A stretch of DNA of 64,000 nucleotides from JALYYC01 sp963795805 (GTDB lineage Bacteria > Chloroflexota > Dormibacteria > CF-121). This document shows positions 25,563 through 32,904 of this stretch, one piece after another. How positions within the stretch are numbered: position 1 is the first letter of the stretch; the number at the start of each line of letters is the position of its first letter. Made by a program: the position numbers and the translations under genes. Where the stretch lies: NCBI GenBank assembly GCA_963795805.1, contig CAWCIV010000003.1, forward strand, positions 1 to 64,000, in the 5' to 3' direction. A model generated the notes under the pieces. That model had not been told where the DNA came from, did no database searches, and saw nothing but the letters and a program-made list of their open reading frames with translations.

Positions 25563-26233
25563 AGCGCCTCGAGTGCCTGAAGGCCATCTACCCGGCGCTG
25601 GAAGAGTGCGCCGTGGTCACGATCATGGGGGCGGTCGCCGCCGAACTCTACTCGCTCGGCCATCGCGCAAACTTTTTCTACCTCGAGCACGCGATGGGCC
25701 TGGCGTCCTCCGTCGGCCTGGGGATCGCCCTGGCCCAACCCAATCGCAAGGTCGTGGTCATCGACGGTGACGGGTCCGTCCTGATGAACCTCGGCGGCCT
25801 GACGACGATGGCACGGTCGAACCCGAACAATCTGGTGCATTTGGTCTTCGATAACGAAACGCTGCTGTCCGTCGGCGGCGGCGCACCCGGAGGCTACCGC
25901 TGGTTCACGACGGCCACCTCGACCGGCACCGACCTGGCAGCGGTCGCCAGCGCCGCAGGCTTCCCGAGCTCTCAGCTGGTCCGGGAACTCGACGAGTTCG
26001 AGGAGGCGGCGCTCGACGCGATCCAGGGCGATGCGCTCAGCTGCATTGTGGCCAAGGTCGAAGCGGAGATGCCCGCAAGCTTCCTCATGGACGTGCATAT
26101 GCTCGAAAACCGCTTCGAGTTTCCCCGGGCGCTGCAGCAGCCCTTAAAAAAGAAACAGGACCTGAAGCGCGAAACCCGCGTCGGCCGCACCCAACCGACC
26201 AATATTCCAGCGCTGAAATCAAGGGAGGAGTGA
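25544..26233 (+). CDS. ThDP-dependent decarboxylase, beta (ThDP-diphosphate-binding) subunit
   Basis: A 229-residue partner of the preceding gene. The Mg-diphosphate motif is complete: GDGSVLMNLGG near residue 74 followed 27 residues later by FDNE. YLEHAMGLASSVGLGIALAQ is the usual approach helix. GTG at 25544 overlaps the alpha gene; a CTG at 25559 overlapping its stop is possible. After the enzyme core a basic tail (LKKKQDLKRETRVGRTQPTN) extends about 35 residues. The kynB-like gene begins five bases after the stop behind AAGGGAGGAG, so all three genes are one transcript. A 2-oxo acid decarboxylase is likely; the acid is unknown. Confidence 0.8.
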   Translation: MGGAPLKRLECLKAIYPALEECAVVTIMGAVAAELYSLGHRANFFYLEHAMGLASSVGLGIALAQPNRKVVVIDGDGSVLMNLGGLTTMARSNPNNLVHLVFDNETLLSVGGGAPGGYRWFTTATSTGTDLAAVASAAGFPSSQLVRELDEFEEAALDAIQGDALSCIVAKVEAEMPASFLMDVHMLENRFEFPRALQQPLKKKQDLKRETRVGRTQPTNIPALKSREE

Positions 26234-26237
26234 ATCG

Positions 26238-27023
26238 TTGAGTAGCAAGGTCGACACGCTCGCGTCGTTCGCACAGGCCCTGCTGTCGGGATCGATCGAG
26301 GTGATCGACCTGACTCAGCCACTTTCGGCACAGACGCCGATGATCCAGCTCCCTCCCCCCTTTGCCAATACGCCGAACTGGAAGACCCACGAGATCAGCC
26401 GGTATGACGACAAGGGCCCGGCCTGGTACTGGAACTGGTTCGAGGGTGGTGAGCACGCGGGGACGCACTTCGATGCGCCCATTCACTGGGTGACGGGCAA
26501 AGACAAGGACGACGTCTCCCAGGTGCCGGTCGGGCGCCTGATCGGCCCCGCCGTCGTAATCGACCGGTCCAGAGAAGCGAAGGCCAACCCCGACTACCTC
26601 CTGACCCGCGCCGATATCACGGCATTCGAGCGGGAGCACGGGCCGCTGCCCAAAGGCGGCTGGCTCCTCTACCGGACCGGCTGGGATTCGCGGGCGCAGG
26701 ATCAGAAGGCCTTCCTTAACGCGAATGAAACCGGACCTCATACACCGGGCATCGACATCGAGCTGGCAAAGTGGCTGGCCAATGAGAGCCCGCTCGTTGG
26801 TGTCGGGGTCGAGACGGTCGGGACCGACGCCGGTGCCGCGCATTCGTTCGATCCTCCGTTTCCCTGTCATCAGTTCCTGCTCGGGGCCAACAAATACGGC
26901 CTGACCCAGCTGGCCAACCTCGATAAGCTGCCGCCCAGCGGTGCGGTGCTGGTGGTGGCGCCACTCAAATTGGTCAAAGGCTCGGGCAGTCCGTGTCGCG
27001 CGCTCGCCCTGGTTCAGCGATAG
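26238..27023 (+). CDS. kynB: Cyclase-family hydrolase, probable kynurenine formamidase
   Basis: A 261-residue cyclase-family metal hydrolase. The family signature is GGEHAGTHFDAPIHW, giving His73, His77, Asp79 and His83 as metal ligands. KynB enzymes hydrolyse N-formylkynurenine to kynurenine and formate. The neighbouring kynureninase and the tryptophan 2,3-dioxygenase further on support that reaction. The TTG start is justified by the purine-rich AAGGGAGGAG seven bases upstream. The protein is longer than typical KynB (about 210 residues), owing to an N-terminal extension and insertions, so a related cyclic-imide or ester hydrolase is possible. The last 31 nt overlap the next gene. Confidence 0.78.
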   Translation: MSSKVDTLASFAQALLSGSIEVIDLTQPLSAQTPMIQLPPPFANTPNWKTHEISRYDDKGPAWYWNWFEGGEHAGTHFDAPIHWVTGKDKDDVSQVPVGRLIGPAVVIDRSREAKANPDYLLTRADITAFEREHGPLPKGGWLLYRTGWDSRAQDQKAFLNANETGPHTPGIDIELAKWLANESPLVGVGVETVGTDAGAAHSFDPPFPCHQFLLGANKYGLTQLANLDKLPPSGAVLVVAPLKLVKGSGSPCRALALVQR

Positions 27024-28255
27024 GCGCGTCCCCCGCCCTGGAGCTGCGGCCGGTCCGACCGGAGGAGCAACGCGCGTACGCCGCCCTCTTGCGTCGCGCC
27101 TTCGGGATGGCGCTTCCGACCGATGAAGAACTGGCAGTCACCAGGGACACGACGGAGTTCGACCGGACCCTGGCCTTCTTCGACGGCGCCGAGGTCGTCG
27201 CCACCGCAGGCATCTTTTCGTATCGGATGACGGTCCCCGGGGGCAGCCTCGCGTGCGGCGGCGTCACCCGTGTCGGGGTCCTCAGCACGCATCGACGGCG
27301 CGGACTCTTGACCGCGATGATGCGACGCCAGCTGGATGACATGCACGAGCGCGGGGAACCGCTCGCCGCGCTCTACGCCTCGGAAGCGCCGATCTACGGG
27401 CGCTTCGGCTATGGTCTCGCCACCTACCAGGCCGAACTGGAGATCGACCGGTCCCGCGGGACGTTCGTGAAACCACCCCCGACCGGCGGCCGGCTCAGGA
27501 TGCTGGACGAGCCAGCGGCCGTTGACGCCTTCACCAACGTCTGGGAAGAAGCTCAACGCGACCAACCCGGCATGCTGAGCCTCGACCGCCGCTGGTGGCG
27601 GATGCAGCTGGCCGACCTGGAAAGCTCCGGGCGAGAGCGAAGCCCGAAGTACCGGGTGCTCTACGAGGCCGATGGCATGCCCCGCGGATTCGTCGTGTAT
27701 CGGATAAAAATGGGTTGGGACGCGACCGGCCCGATCGGAGCGGTGCACATCGAATTCTTGATCGCGACCACACCGGAGAGTTACGCAGCGCTCTGGCGCT
27801 ACGTCCTCGACGTCGACCTGGTCGTGAAAGTCTCGGCGCCGATGCGCCCGATTGAGGAGCCGCTGCGATTTCTGCTGGCGGACTCGCGCCAGCCCAGGCT
27901 GACGGTGGAGGACGGGATCTGGCTACGGCTCGTGGATGTGGCCTCGGCCTTGCAGGGGCGGCGCTATGCGGCCGAGGACAGCCTGACGCTCGAGGTCCGC
28001 GACCGTGTCTGCGGCTGGAACGCGGGGCGATTTCAGCTCACGGCAGGCCCGACGGGCGCCGAGTGCCGGCCCACCCGGGCCGATCCCGATCTTGCCCTCG
28101 ATGTCGCCGACCTGGCCGCCGTGTACCTCGGCGGGAACCATTTCCGCTCGCTCGCCCAGGCCGGCCGCATCGAGGAACGTCGGTCGGGTGCGTTGGTCCG
28201 CGCCGACGCCATGTTCGCGGCCGACCGGGTGCCCTGGTGCCCGAGCCACTTCTGA
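26993..28255 (+). CDS. Eis-like GNAT N-acetyltransferase
   Basis: A 420-residue tandem-GNAT protein with a C-terminal sterol-carrier-like domain, as in mycobacterial Eis. The acetyl-CoA loop is HRRRGLLTAMM (about 100-110). Tyr135 in APIYGRFGYG corresponds to the general-acid tyrosine of Eis. The protein ends PWCPSHF; in Eis the free carboxylate of the terminal phenylalanine is catalytic, and that residue is conserved here. Eis enzymes acetylate amines on aminoglycosides, peptides and other substrates. It lies between kynB-like and kynureninase genes, so an aryl-amine substrate such as kynurenine or anthranilate is an open speculation. GTG overlaps the preceding gene by 31 nt. Confidence 0.85.
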   Translation: MSRARPGSAIGASPALELRPVRPEEQRAYAALLRRAFGMALPTDEELAVTRDTTEFDRTLAFFDGAEVVATAGIFSYRMTVPGGSLACGGVTRVGVLSTHRRRGLLTAMMRRQLDDMHERGEPLAALYASEAPIYGRFGYGLATYQAELEIDRSRGTFVKPPPTGGRLRMLDEPAAVDAFTNVWEEAQRDQPGMLSLDRRWWRMQLADLESSGRERSPKYRVLYEADGMPRGFVVYRIKMGWDATGPIGAVHIEFLIATTPESYAALWRYVLDVDLVVKVSAPMRPIEEPLRFLLADSRQPRLTVEDGIWLRLVDVASALQGRRYAAEDSLTLEVRDRVCGWNAGRFQLTAGPTGAECRPTRADPDLALDVADLAAVYLGGNHFRSLAQAGRIEERRSGALVRADAMFAADRVPWCPSHF

Positions 28256-28261
28256 GCGGGC

Positions 28262-28274
28262 CATAATTCGCTCC
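28262..28274 (+). promoter_or_regulatory. Internal leaderless promoter -10 (CATAAT-N7-GTG) for kynU
   Basis: CATAAT is followed by seven bases and the GTG of kynU at 28275. It lies in the 19-nt gap after the Eis-like gene, so kynU may be transcribed independently. Confidence 0.55.
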
Positions 28275-29507
28275 GTGGACCGCCGCACCTGTTCGGGGTT
28301 CGATCAGCAGGATCCGCTGGCGGCGTTCCGGTCCGAGTTCGCCCTGCCCGAGGGGGTGGTGTACCTCGATGGCAATTCGCTCGGCGCCCTGCCCAGGGCG
28401 ACGCTTCCCCGGCTGACGGAGGTGATCGCGCAGGAGTGGGGCGAGGGCCTGATCCGCAGCTGGAACGCCGCCCACTGGATCGAGGCGCCGAGCCGCATCG
28501 GCGACAAGATCGCGCGGCTGATCGGCGCGCAGGCGGGTGAAGTCATCGCGGCGGACAGCACGTCCGTAAATCTCTTCAAGCTGCTGGCCGGCGCCCTGCG
28601 GCTTCAGCCGGGCCGCCATTTCATCGTGACGGACAGCGAGAACTTTCCCACCGACCTCTATATCGCCCAGGGGCTCACGGAGCTGCTCGAAGGTAACCAC
28701 GTCGTCCGAGCTGTCAAACGCGCGGAGATCGAACAGGCGATCGACGGCAGCGTGGCCGTGCTGATGCTCACCCACGTCGACTATGCGACCGGCGAGATCC
28801 AGGACATGCGCCGGCTCAGCGCCGCGGCACGCCGCCACGGGGTGCTGACGCTCTGGGATCTTTCCCATAGCGCCGGTGCCGTGCCGGTCGACCTTACCGC
28901 AGCGGGCGCCGACCTGGCCGTGGGGTGCGGCTACAAGTACCTGAACGGAGGCCCGGGCGCCCCCGCGTACCTGTTTGTCTCACGCGCGTTGCAGCAGGCG
29001 ATGCGGTCGCCGCTGGCCGGCTGGATGGGCCACGCGACGCCCTTCGCCTTCGCTCCCGATTACGAGCCGGCCGAGGGCATCCGCCGCCAGCTCGCGGGAT
29101 CGCCACCCATCCTCAGCATGACGGCGCTGGAGGTGGCGATCGATCTCTGGTTGCGCGTCGACCAGGCCGAGATGCGCCGGAAGTCGATGGCGCTGGGGGA
29201 TCTCTTCATCAAGCTGGTCGACGACACCTGCCGCGACCTCGACGTCAGCGTCGCCTCATCTCGTGACGCGACGTTGCGCGGCTCCCAGGTGTCCCTGCGC
29301 CACCAGGAGGGCTATCGCGTGATGCGCGCCCTGATCGATCGGGGCGTCATCGGCGACTTCCGCACCCCCGACCTGATGCGATTTGGTTTCGCGCCCCTCT
29401 ACACGCGCTACGTCGACGTCTACGACGCGGTCGACGTCTTGCGCGATGTGCTGCGCGCGCGGACCTGGCAGCAACCCGAGTACGGAACCCGGCTCACGGT
29501 GACCTGA
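28275..29507 (+). CDS. kynU: Kynureninase
   Basis: A 410-residue fold-type I PLP enzyme. The PLP lysine is Lys221 in GCGYKYLNGGPGAPA, a strongly conserved kynureninase signature. The phosphate-site Asp195 is in LWDLSHSAGAVPVDL, and YLDGNSLGALP is the N-terminal motif. It hydrolyses kynurenine to anthranilate and alanine. GTG at 28275 is set by the CATAAT element seven bases upstream. Longer in-frame readings overlap the preceding gene and look non-coding. The stop overlaps the next start (TGATG). With tryptophan 2,3-dioxygenase and a formamidase nearby, a catabolic role is more likely than NAD synthesis, for which kynurenine 3-monooxygenase would be needed and is not seen. Confidence 0.95.
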   Translation: MDRRTCSGFDQQDPLAAFRSEFALPEGVVYLDGNSLGALPRATLPRLTEVIAQEWGEGLIRSWNAAHWIEAPSRIGDKIARLIGAQAGEVIAADSTSVNLFKLLAGALRLQPGRHFIVTDSENFPTDLYIAQGLTELLEGNHVVRAVKRAEIEQAIDGSVAVLMLTHVDYATGEIQDMRRLSAAARRHGVLTLWDLSHSAGAVPVDLTAAGADLAVGCGYKYLNGGPGAPAYLFVSRALQQAMRSPLAGWMGHATPFAFAPDYEPAEGIRRQLAGSPPILSMTALEVAIDLWLRVDQAEMRRKSMALGDLFIKLVDDTCRDLDVSVASSRDATLRGSQVSLRHQEGYRVMRALIDRGVIGDFRTPDLMRFGFAPLYTRYVDVYDAVDVLRDVLRARTWQQPEYGTRLTVT

Positions 29508-29953
29508 TGACCAACCGCCAGGGCGACCGCCTGCTTCGCGGCTATCTCTCGAGCCGGCTCGTGCTGGTCGCGATCGGCGTCGTGACACCCATCGGCATCC
29601 TGGTTGTCAACGCCTCGGCCTTCGTGATGCGCAACCTGGTCCAGTTCCGAATCGCGATCGCGGCCTGTGCCCTGATCAGCTCGCTCGTGCTCAATGGCCT
29701 GACCGCCTCCTGGCTGCTCCGCCTCGCCGGCCGCAAGTCCGTAGCCATCTACCTCCGACATCGGGACTGGGCCACGATCCTCGCCACCATCGTCGTGATC
29801 GCGAGCGCGATTGGCGCGGCGATCTTCACCTACATCGGCATGAGCAATCCGACCCATCTGCCGGATGGCCTGGCGGTCCTCACCTCGCTCCTGGCGCTGT
29901 TCGTCCCGCTCGGGCTCACCTGGTTCAGCCGGATGGTCGCCAACAGCCGCTGA
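29507..29953 (+). CDS. Four-helix membrane protein, 148 aa
   Basis: Four hydrophobic segments are visible (LVLVAIGVVTPIGILVV; IAIAACALISSLVLNGL; TILATIVVIASAIGAAIFTYIG; LAVLTSLLALFVPLGLTWF). The N- and C-terminal ends are basic. ATG overlaps the kynU stop, so it is translationally coupled to kynureninase. It ends six bases before the 3' end of the convergent kynA. No family is recognised. A role in transport of a pathway compound is possible but the sequence does not show it. Confidence 0.7.
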   Translation: MTNRQGDRLLRGYLSSRLVLVAIGVVTPIGILVVNASAFVMRNLVQFRIAIAACALISSLVLNGLTASWLLRLAGRKSVAIYLRHRDWATILATIVVIASAIGAAIFTYIGMSNPTHLPDGLAVLTSLLALFVPLGLTWFSRMVANSR

Positions 29954-29959
29954 GCCCGC

Positions 29960-30757
29960 TCACAGTTGCGACCGAACCTGCCAGAGCTCCGGGAAGAAGC
30001 GCTTCTTCAACGTCGTCTGCAGGTAACGGACGCCGGTGGAGCCTCCCGTGCCGGGCTTGTCGCCTATCTGCCGCTCGACCATATGGACGTGCCGGGACCG
30101 CCAGAGGCTGAACCCCTCGTCATGGTCGAGCAGTCCCTCGGACAGGTCGAAGATCTCCGGCTGGCGGTCGGGATCACGGTAGACCGCAGCGACGCTGAGC
30201 CCGTGGCGCTGGAGCAGGGCCAGGTAGGCATCCTGGAGCGATGGCTCATCGATGCGTCGCTGCAGGCGCGCCTGATCGTCGGGCAGGCTCTGGAGTGTCT
30301 TCAGATAACCGGGATCCTTCAGCCCGGAGAGAAACTCGATCTCCCTGAATTGGGTCGATTGGAAGCCGCTGGCAGGGGCCAGCTCCGATCGGAACATCAG
30401 GAAGTCCTGGGGTGCCATCGTTTCCAGTACCCCCACCTGTTCGACGAGCAACCCCTCGATGACGGCCACCCGCTTGAGATAGTGGCGGGCTCGGCGAAGA
30501 TCGTCTCGGTCGATCGCATCGCGGACGGCGACCAACTCATGGATGAGCGATTTGAACCAGAGCTCGTACGCCTGGTGCGCGATGATGAAGAGCAGCTCGT
30601 CATGGGCATCGGTCAGCCCGGCCTGAAGCTCGAGCAGCTCCGGGATCTTGAGGTATGACCCGTAGTGCAGCCGCCGGCCGGACTCGTCCTGGTAGCCCAT
30701 GCCGCCAAGCCGGTAGGGAACCCTGCCCTCCTGCACTGGTTGTTCGCCGTCCGGCAC
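29960..30757 (-). CDS. kynA: Tryptophan 2,3-dioxygenase
   Basis: A 265-residue haem dioxygenase that opens the indole ring of tryptophan to give N-formylkynurenine. LHYGSYLKI and FIIAHQAYELWFK (His61, the active-site distal histidine) lie in the N-terminal third. The proximal haem ligand is His223 in RSRHVHMVERQIG, followed by the substrate-binding GTGGSTGVRYL. The length is normal for bacterial enzymes. GTG at 30757 is six bases downstream of TAAGCT. It is transcribed divergently from the CoA ligase with only 40 bp between the start codons and converges on the kynU operon, so the pathway genes form two facing units. Confidence 0.95.
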   Translation of the reverse strand: MPDGEQPVQEGRVPYRLGGMGYQDESGRRLHYGSYLKIPELLELQAGLTDAHDELLFIIAHQAYELWFKSLIHELVAVRDAIDRDDLRRARHYLKRVAVIEGLLVEQVGVLETMAPQDFLMFRSELAPASGFQSTQFREIEFLSGLKDPGYLKTLQSLPDDQARLQRRIDEPSLQDAYLALLQRHGLSVAAVYRDPDRQPEIFDLSEGLLDHDEGFSLWRSRHVHMVERQIGDKPGTGGSTGVRYLQTTLKKRFFPELWQVRSQL

Positions 30758-30769
30758 GTTGCCAGCTTA
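30758..30769 (-). promoter_or_regulatory. Leaderless promoter -10 (TAAGCT-N6-GTG) for kynA
   Basis: On the minus strand TAAGCT precedes GGCAAC and the GTG of kynA. It is only 15 bp from the opposing -10 of the CoA ligase. Confidence 0.6.
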
Positions 30770-30784
30770 GAGCAAGCACAAGTA

Positions 30785-30797
30785 GATAATTATTCGC
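30785..30797 (+). promoter_or_regulatory. Leaderless promoter -10 (GATAAT-N7-GTG) for the CoA ligase
   Basis: GATAAT is followed by TATTCGC and GTG at 30798. The two divergent promoters must share regulatory DNA because the whole gap is 40 bp. Confidence 0.65.
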
Positions 30798-32162
30798 GTG
30801 AACGAATCACCGTACTGGAATCCGCGGCACGAGACCATGCCCCGCGCCGAGATCGAGGCGCTGCAGGTCCGCAAGCTGAAAAACCTGGTTGCATGGGCCG
30901 AGCAACGGGTTCCCTGGCAGGCGAAACGCCTCAAGACGGCCGGAGTGAGCCCGGACTCGATTCAGAGCCTGGAGGACTTGCGGCGCATCCCGATGATGAC
31001 CCGTGATGAATGGATGCAGGCCCAGCTGGAACAGCCGCCCTACGGCCCGCTACTCGCCGCGCCGCAGGACGCCGCCATCCGATACCACCTGACGTCGGGC
31101 ACCACCGGCCGGATTCCGCTCCAGGTCCTCGACAGCATGAAGGACTGGGAATGGATCGCGGAGATGTGGTGCTACGGCTTCTGGGGCTTCGGCGTGCGGC
31201 CACACGACGTGATCTTTTTTGCCTTCAGTTACGGAACGTTCGTGGGCTTCTGGGGCGCCCACTACGCCAGCGAAAAAATCGGTTGCCTGGTACTGCCCGG
31301 CGGCAACATGACGACCGAGGCGCGCGTCAAACAAATCCTGGCGATGAAGGCGACGGTTGTCTGCTCGACGCCGACCTACGCGCTCCGGATGGCCCAGGAG
31401 GCGCGCACCATGGGGGTCGACCTGGCGGGGGGCTCCGTCAAGCGGCTGATCCTTTCCGGCGAGCCGGCCGGCTCGATTCCCGCGACCAAGCGACTGATCG
31501 AGTCGGAGTGGGGCGCGAAGGCGGCCGACACGGCGGGCATGACAGAGGTCGGAACGATCATGATCTTCGAGTGCGAACGGCAGCCCGGAGGCACGCACAT
31601 CATCGAAGACCACTTCATCGAAGAAGTCGTGAATCCCGAAACGGGTGAGCCCGTGGGATACGGCGAACTCGGCGAGCGGCTGATCACATCGTTCGGGCGC
31701 GGATTCATCCCGGTCTTGCGATACCGGACCCGGGATCTGGTGGTGAGGGTGCCGGCCAACAGCTGCTCCTGTGGCCGGACCTTCGATATCTACGACGGCG
31801 GCATCCGCGGCCGCGTGGATGATATGAAGCTCGTTCGCGGGACCAACGTCTACCCGCGCGCCGTCGAGGCGATCGTCCGCGAATACAAGGAGATCGACGA
31901 GTTCCGAATTCACCTGTACACGGCCGACGGCCGCCAGGACGAGATCGAAATCCTCGTCGAGATCGACGGCCACGATGGCAAGCACCATGAGCAGGTCCTG
32001 CACGAATTACGCAAGTCGCTTTCGCAGGCGCACGAGGGTCTGCGGATCGGCGTCAAGCAGGTCGAGCGCGGGACCCTCCCACGATTCGAGCTCAAGGCAA
32101 AGCGACTCCAGGACGACCGGATCGTGATCGGGACCGCGGACGAACGGAGGACGACGGCTTGA
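30798..32162 (+). CDS. PaaK-family aryl-CoA ligase (candidate 2-aminobenzoate/anthranilate-CoA ligase)
   Basis: A 454-residue AMP-forming ligase of the phenylacetate-CoA ligase type. The P-loop YHLTSGTTGRIP is near residue 98, the aryl/AMP motif AADTAGMTEVG near 240, RYRTRDL near 312 and the hinge/C-domain segment RGRVDDMKLVRGTNVYP near 338. PaaK-type ligases activate phenylacetate or other aryl acids. Divergent transcription from kynA, kynureninase 1.3 kb away and a downstream aminobenzoyl-CoA monooxygenase-like fusion make anthranilate a reasonable substrate. That is inference from context; phenylacetate or indoleacetate are alternatives. GTG is fixed by the leaderless promoter. The next gene overlaps its stop. 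Confidence 0.85.
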   Translation: MNESPYWNPRHETMPRAEIEALQVRKLKNLVAWAEQRVPWQAKRLKTAGVSPDSIQSLEDLRRIPMMTRDEWMQAQLEQPPYGPLLAAPQDAAIRYHLTSGTTGRIPLQVLDSMKDWEWIAEMWCYGFWGFGVRPHDVIFFAFSYGTFVGFWGAHYASEKIGCLVLPGGNMTTEARVKQILAMKATVVCSTPTYALRMAQEARTMGVDLAGGSVKRLILSGEPAGSIPATKRLIESEWGAKAADTAGMTEVGTIMIFECERQPGGTHIIEDHFIEEVVNPETGEPVGYGELGERLITSFGRGFIPVLRYRTRDLVVRVPANSCSCGRTFDIYDGGIRGRVDDMKLVRGTNVYPRAVEAIVREYKEIDEFRIHLYTADGRQDEIEILVEIDGHDGKHHEQVLHELRKSLSQAHEGLRIGVKQVERGTLPRFELKAKRLQDDRIVIGTADERRTTA

Positions 32163-32362
32163 AGAACACCATGGGCGTCGAGCTGACGCCGTCGGAAGCC
32201 ACGCTGGTCGAGTGCTATGAAAGCCTCAAGCGACTCCTGAAGGAGAGCCCGGATCTCGCCCCGTTCGAGCGCCGCAACGCGCTCAAGGCGATCGCCGCGC
32301 TCTGGCAGGTGGTCAACGGCCTCGACCTCGACCCGGGCAATATTTACGACATAGGCGCCTGA
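32159..32362 (+). CDS. Small helical protein coupled to the CoA ligase, 67 aa
   Basis: A 63-67 residue acidic protein, two helices (EATLVECYESLKRLLKESPDL and ERRNALKAIAALWQVVNGLDL), with a TTG start overlapping the ligase stop or an ATG at 32171. Its stop overlaps the ATG of the next GNAT gene, so three genes are translationally coupled. I do not recognise the family. Position suggests an accessory or chaperone-like role for the ligase, unproven. Confidence 0.65.
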   Translation: MKNTMGVELTPSEATLVECYESLKRLLKESPDLAPFERRNALKAIAALWQVVNGLDLDPGNIYDIGA

Positions 32363-32904
32363 TGTTCGGGCCGATCATCAAGGGCAGGCTCGTGACGCTC
32401 CGGCCGCCCCGCGCCGAGGATGCTGTGATGATGGTCACGTGGTTCGAAGACGTGGAAATCACGCGGTTCATGAAGTTGCAATTCCCGCCATCGTTGGATG
32501 GAGAAAAAGAGTGGCTCGAGAAGATGGCCAAGGGGGCCGACGACATCATCTGGGCGATCGAGATGAGCAACCGCCTCATCGGCGTGACCGGCATCCACAA
32601 GATCAACTGGCCACAGCAGCGCGCCGGCACCGGAACGGTGATCGGCGACAAGTCCGCCTGGGGCAAGGGCATCGCCACCGAGGTCATGGCGCTGCGGACG
32701 CGATTTGCCTTCACGCAGTTGCCGCTGCGCAAACTGCATTCGAGCGTCATCGAGGGCAACGAGGCCAGTCTCAGGGCGCAACACAAGGCCGGCTACCGTG
32801 AGGTCGGCCGGTATCACGAGCATTGGTTTCGCGACGGGCGCTGGCGCGACGAGATCCTGACCGAAGTCTTGAAATCCGACTGGCAGGTGGCGAACCCGGA
32901 CTAA
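32362..32904 (+). CDS. GNAT acetyltransferase (RimJ/RimL type)
   Basis: A 180-residue GNAT domain. The N-terminal RLVTLRPPRAEDA is the usual RimJ-type start, with GTVIGDKSAWGKGIATEVMAL as the acetyl-CoA pyrophosphate loop and HSSVIEGNEASLRAQHKAGYREVGR as the C-terminal strand-helix. The family acetylates N-termini or small amines; the substrate is unknown. ATG overlaps the stop of the preceding small gene. Its 3' end overlaps the 3' end of the opposing monooxygenase/reductase by four bases, right where that protein is cut short, suggesting a past rearrangement joined the two units. Confidence 0.85.
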   Translation: MFGPIIKGRLVTLRPPRAEDAVMMVTWFEDVEITRFMKLQFPPSLDGEKEWLEKMAKGADDIIWAIEMSNRLIGVTGIHKINWPQQRAGTGTVIGDKSAWGKGIATEVMALRTRFAFTQLPLRKLHSSVIEGNEASLRAQHKAGYREVGRYHEHWFRDGRWRDEILTEVLKSDWQVANPD

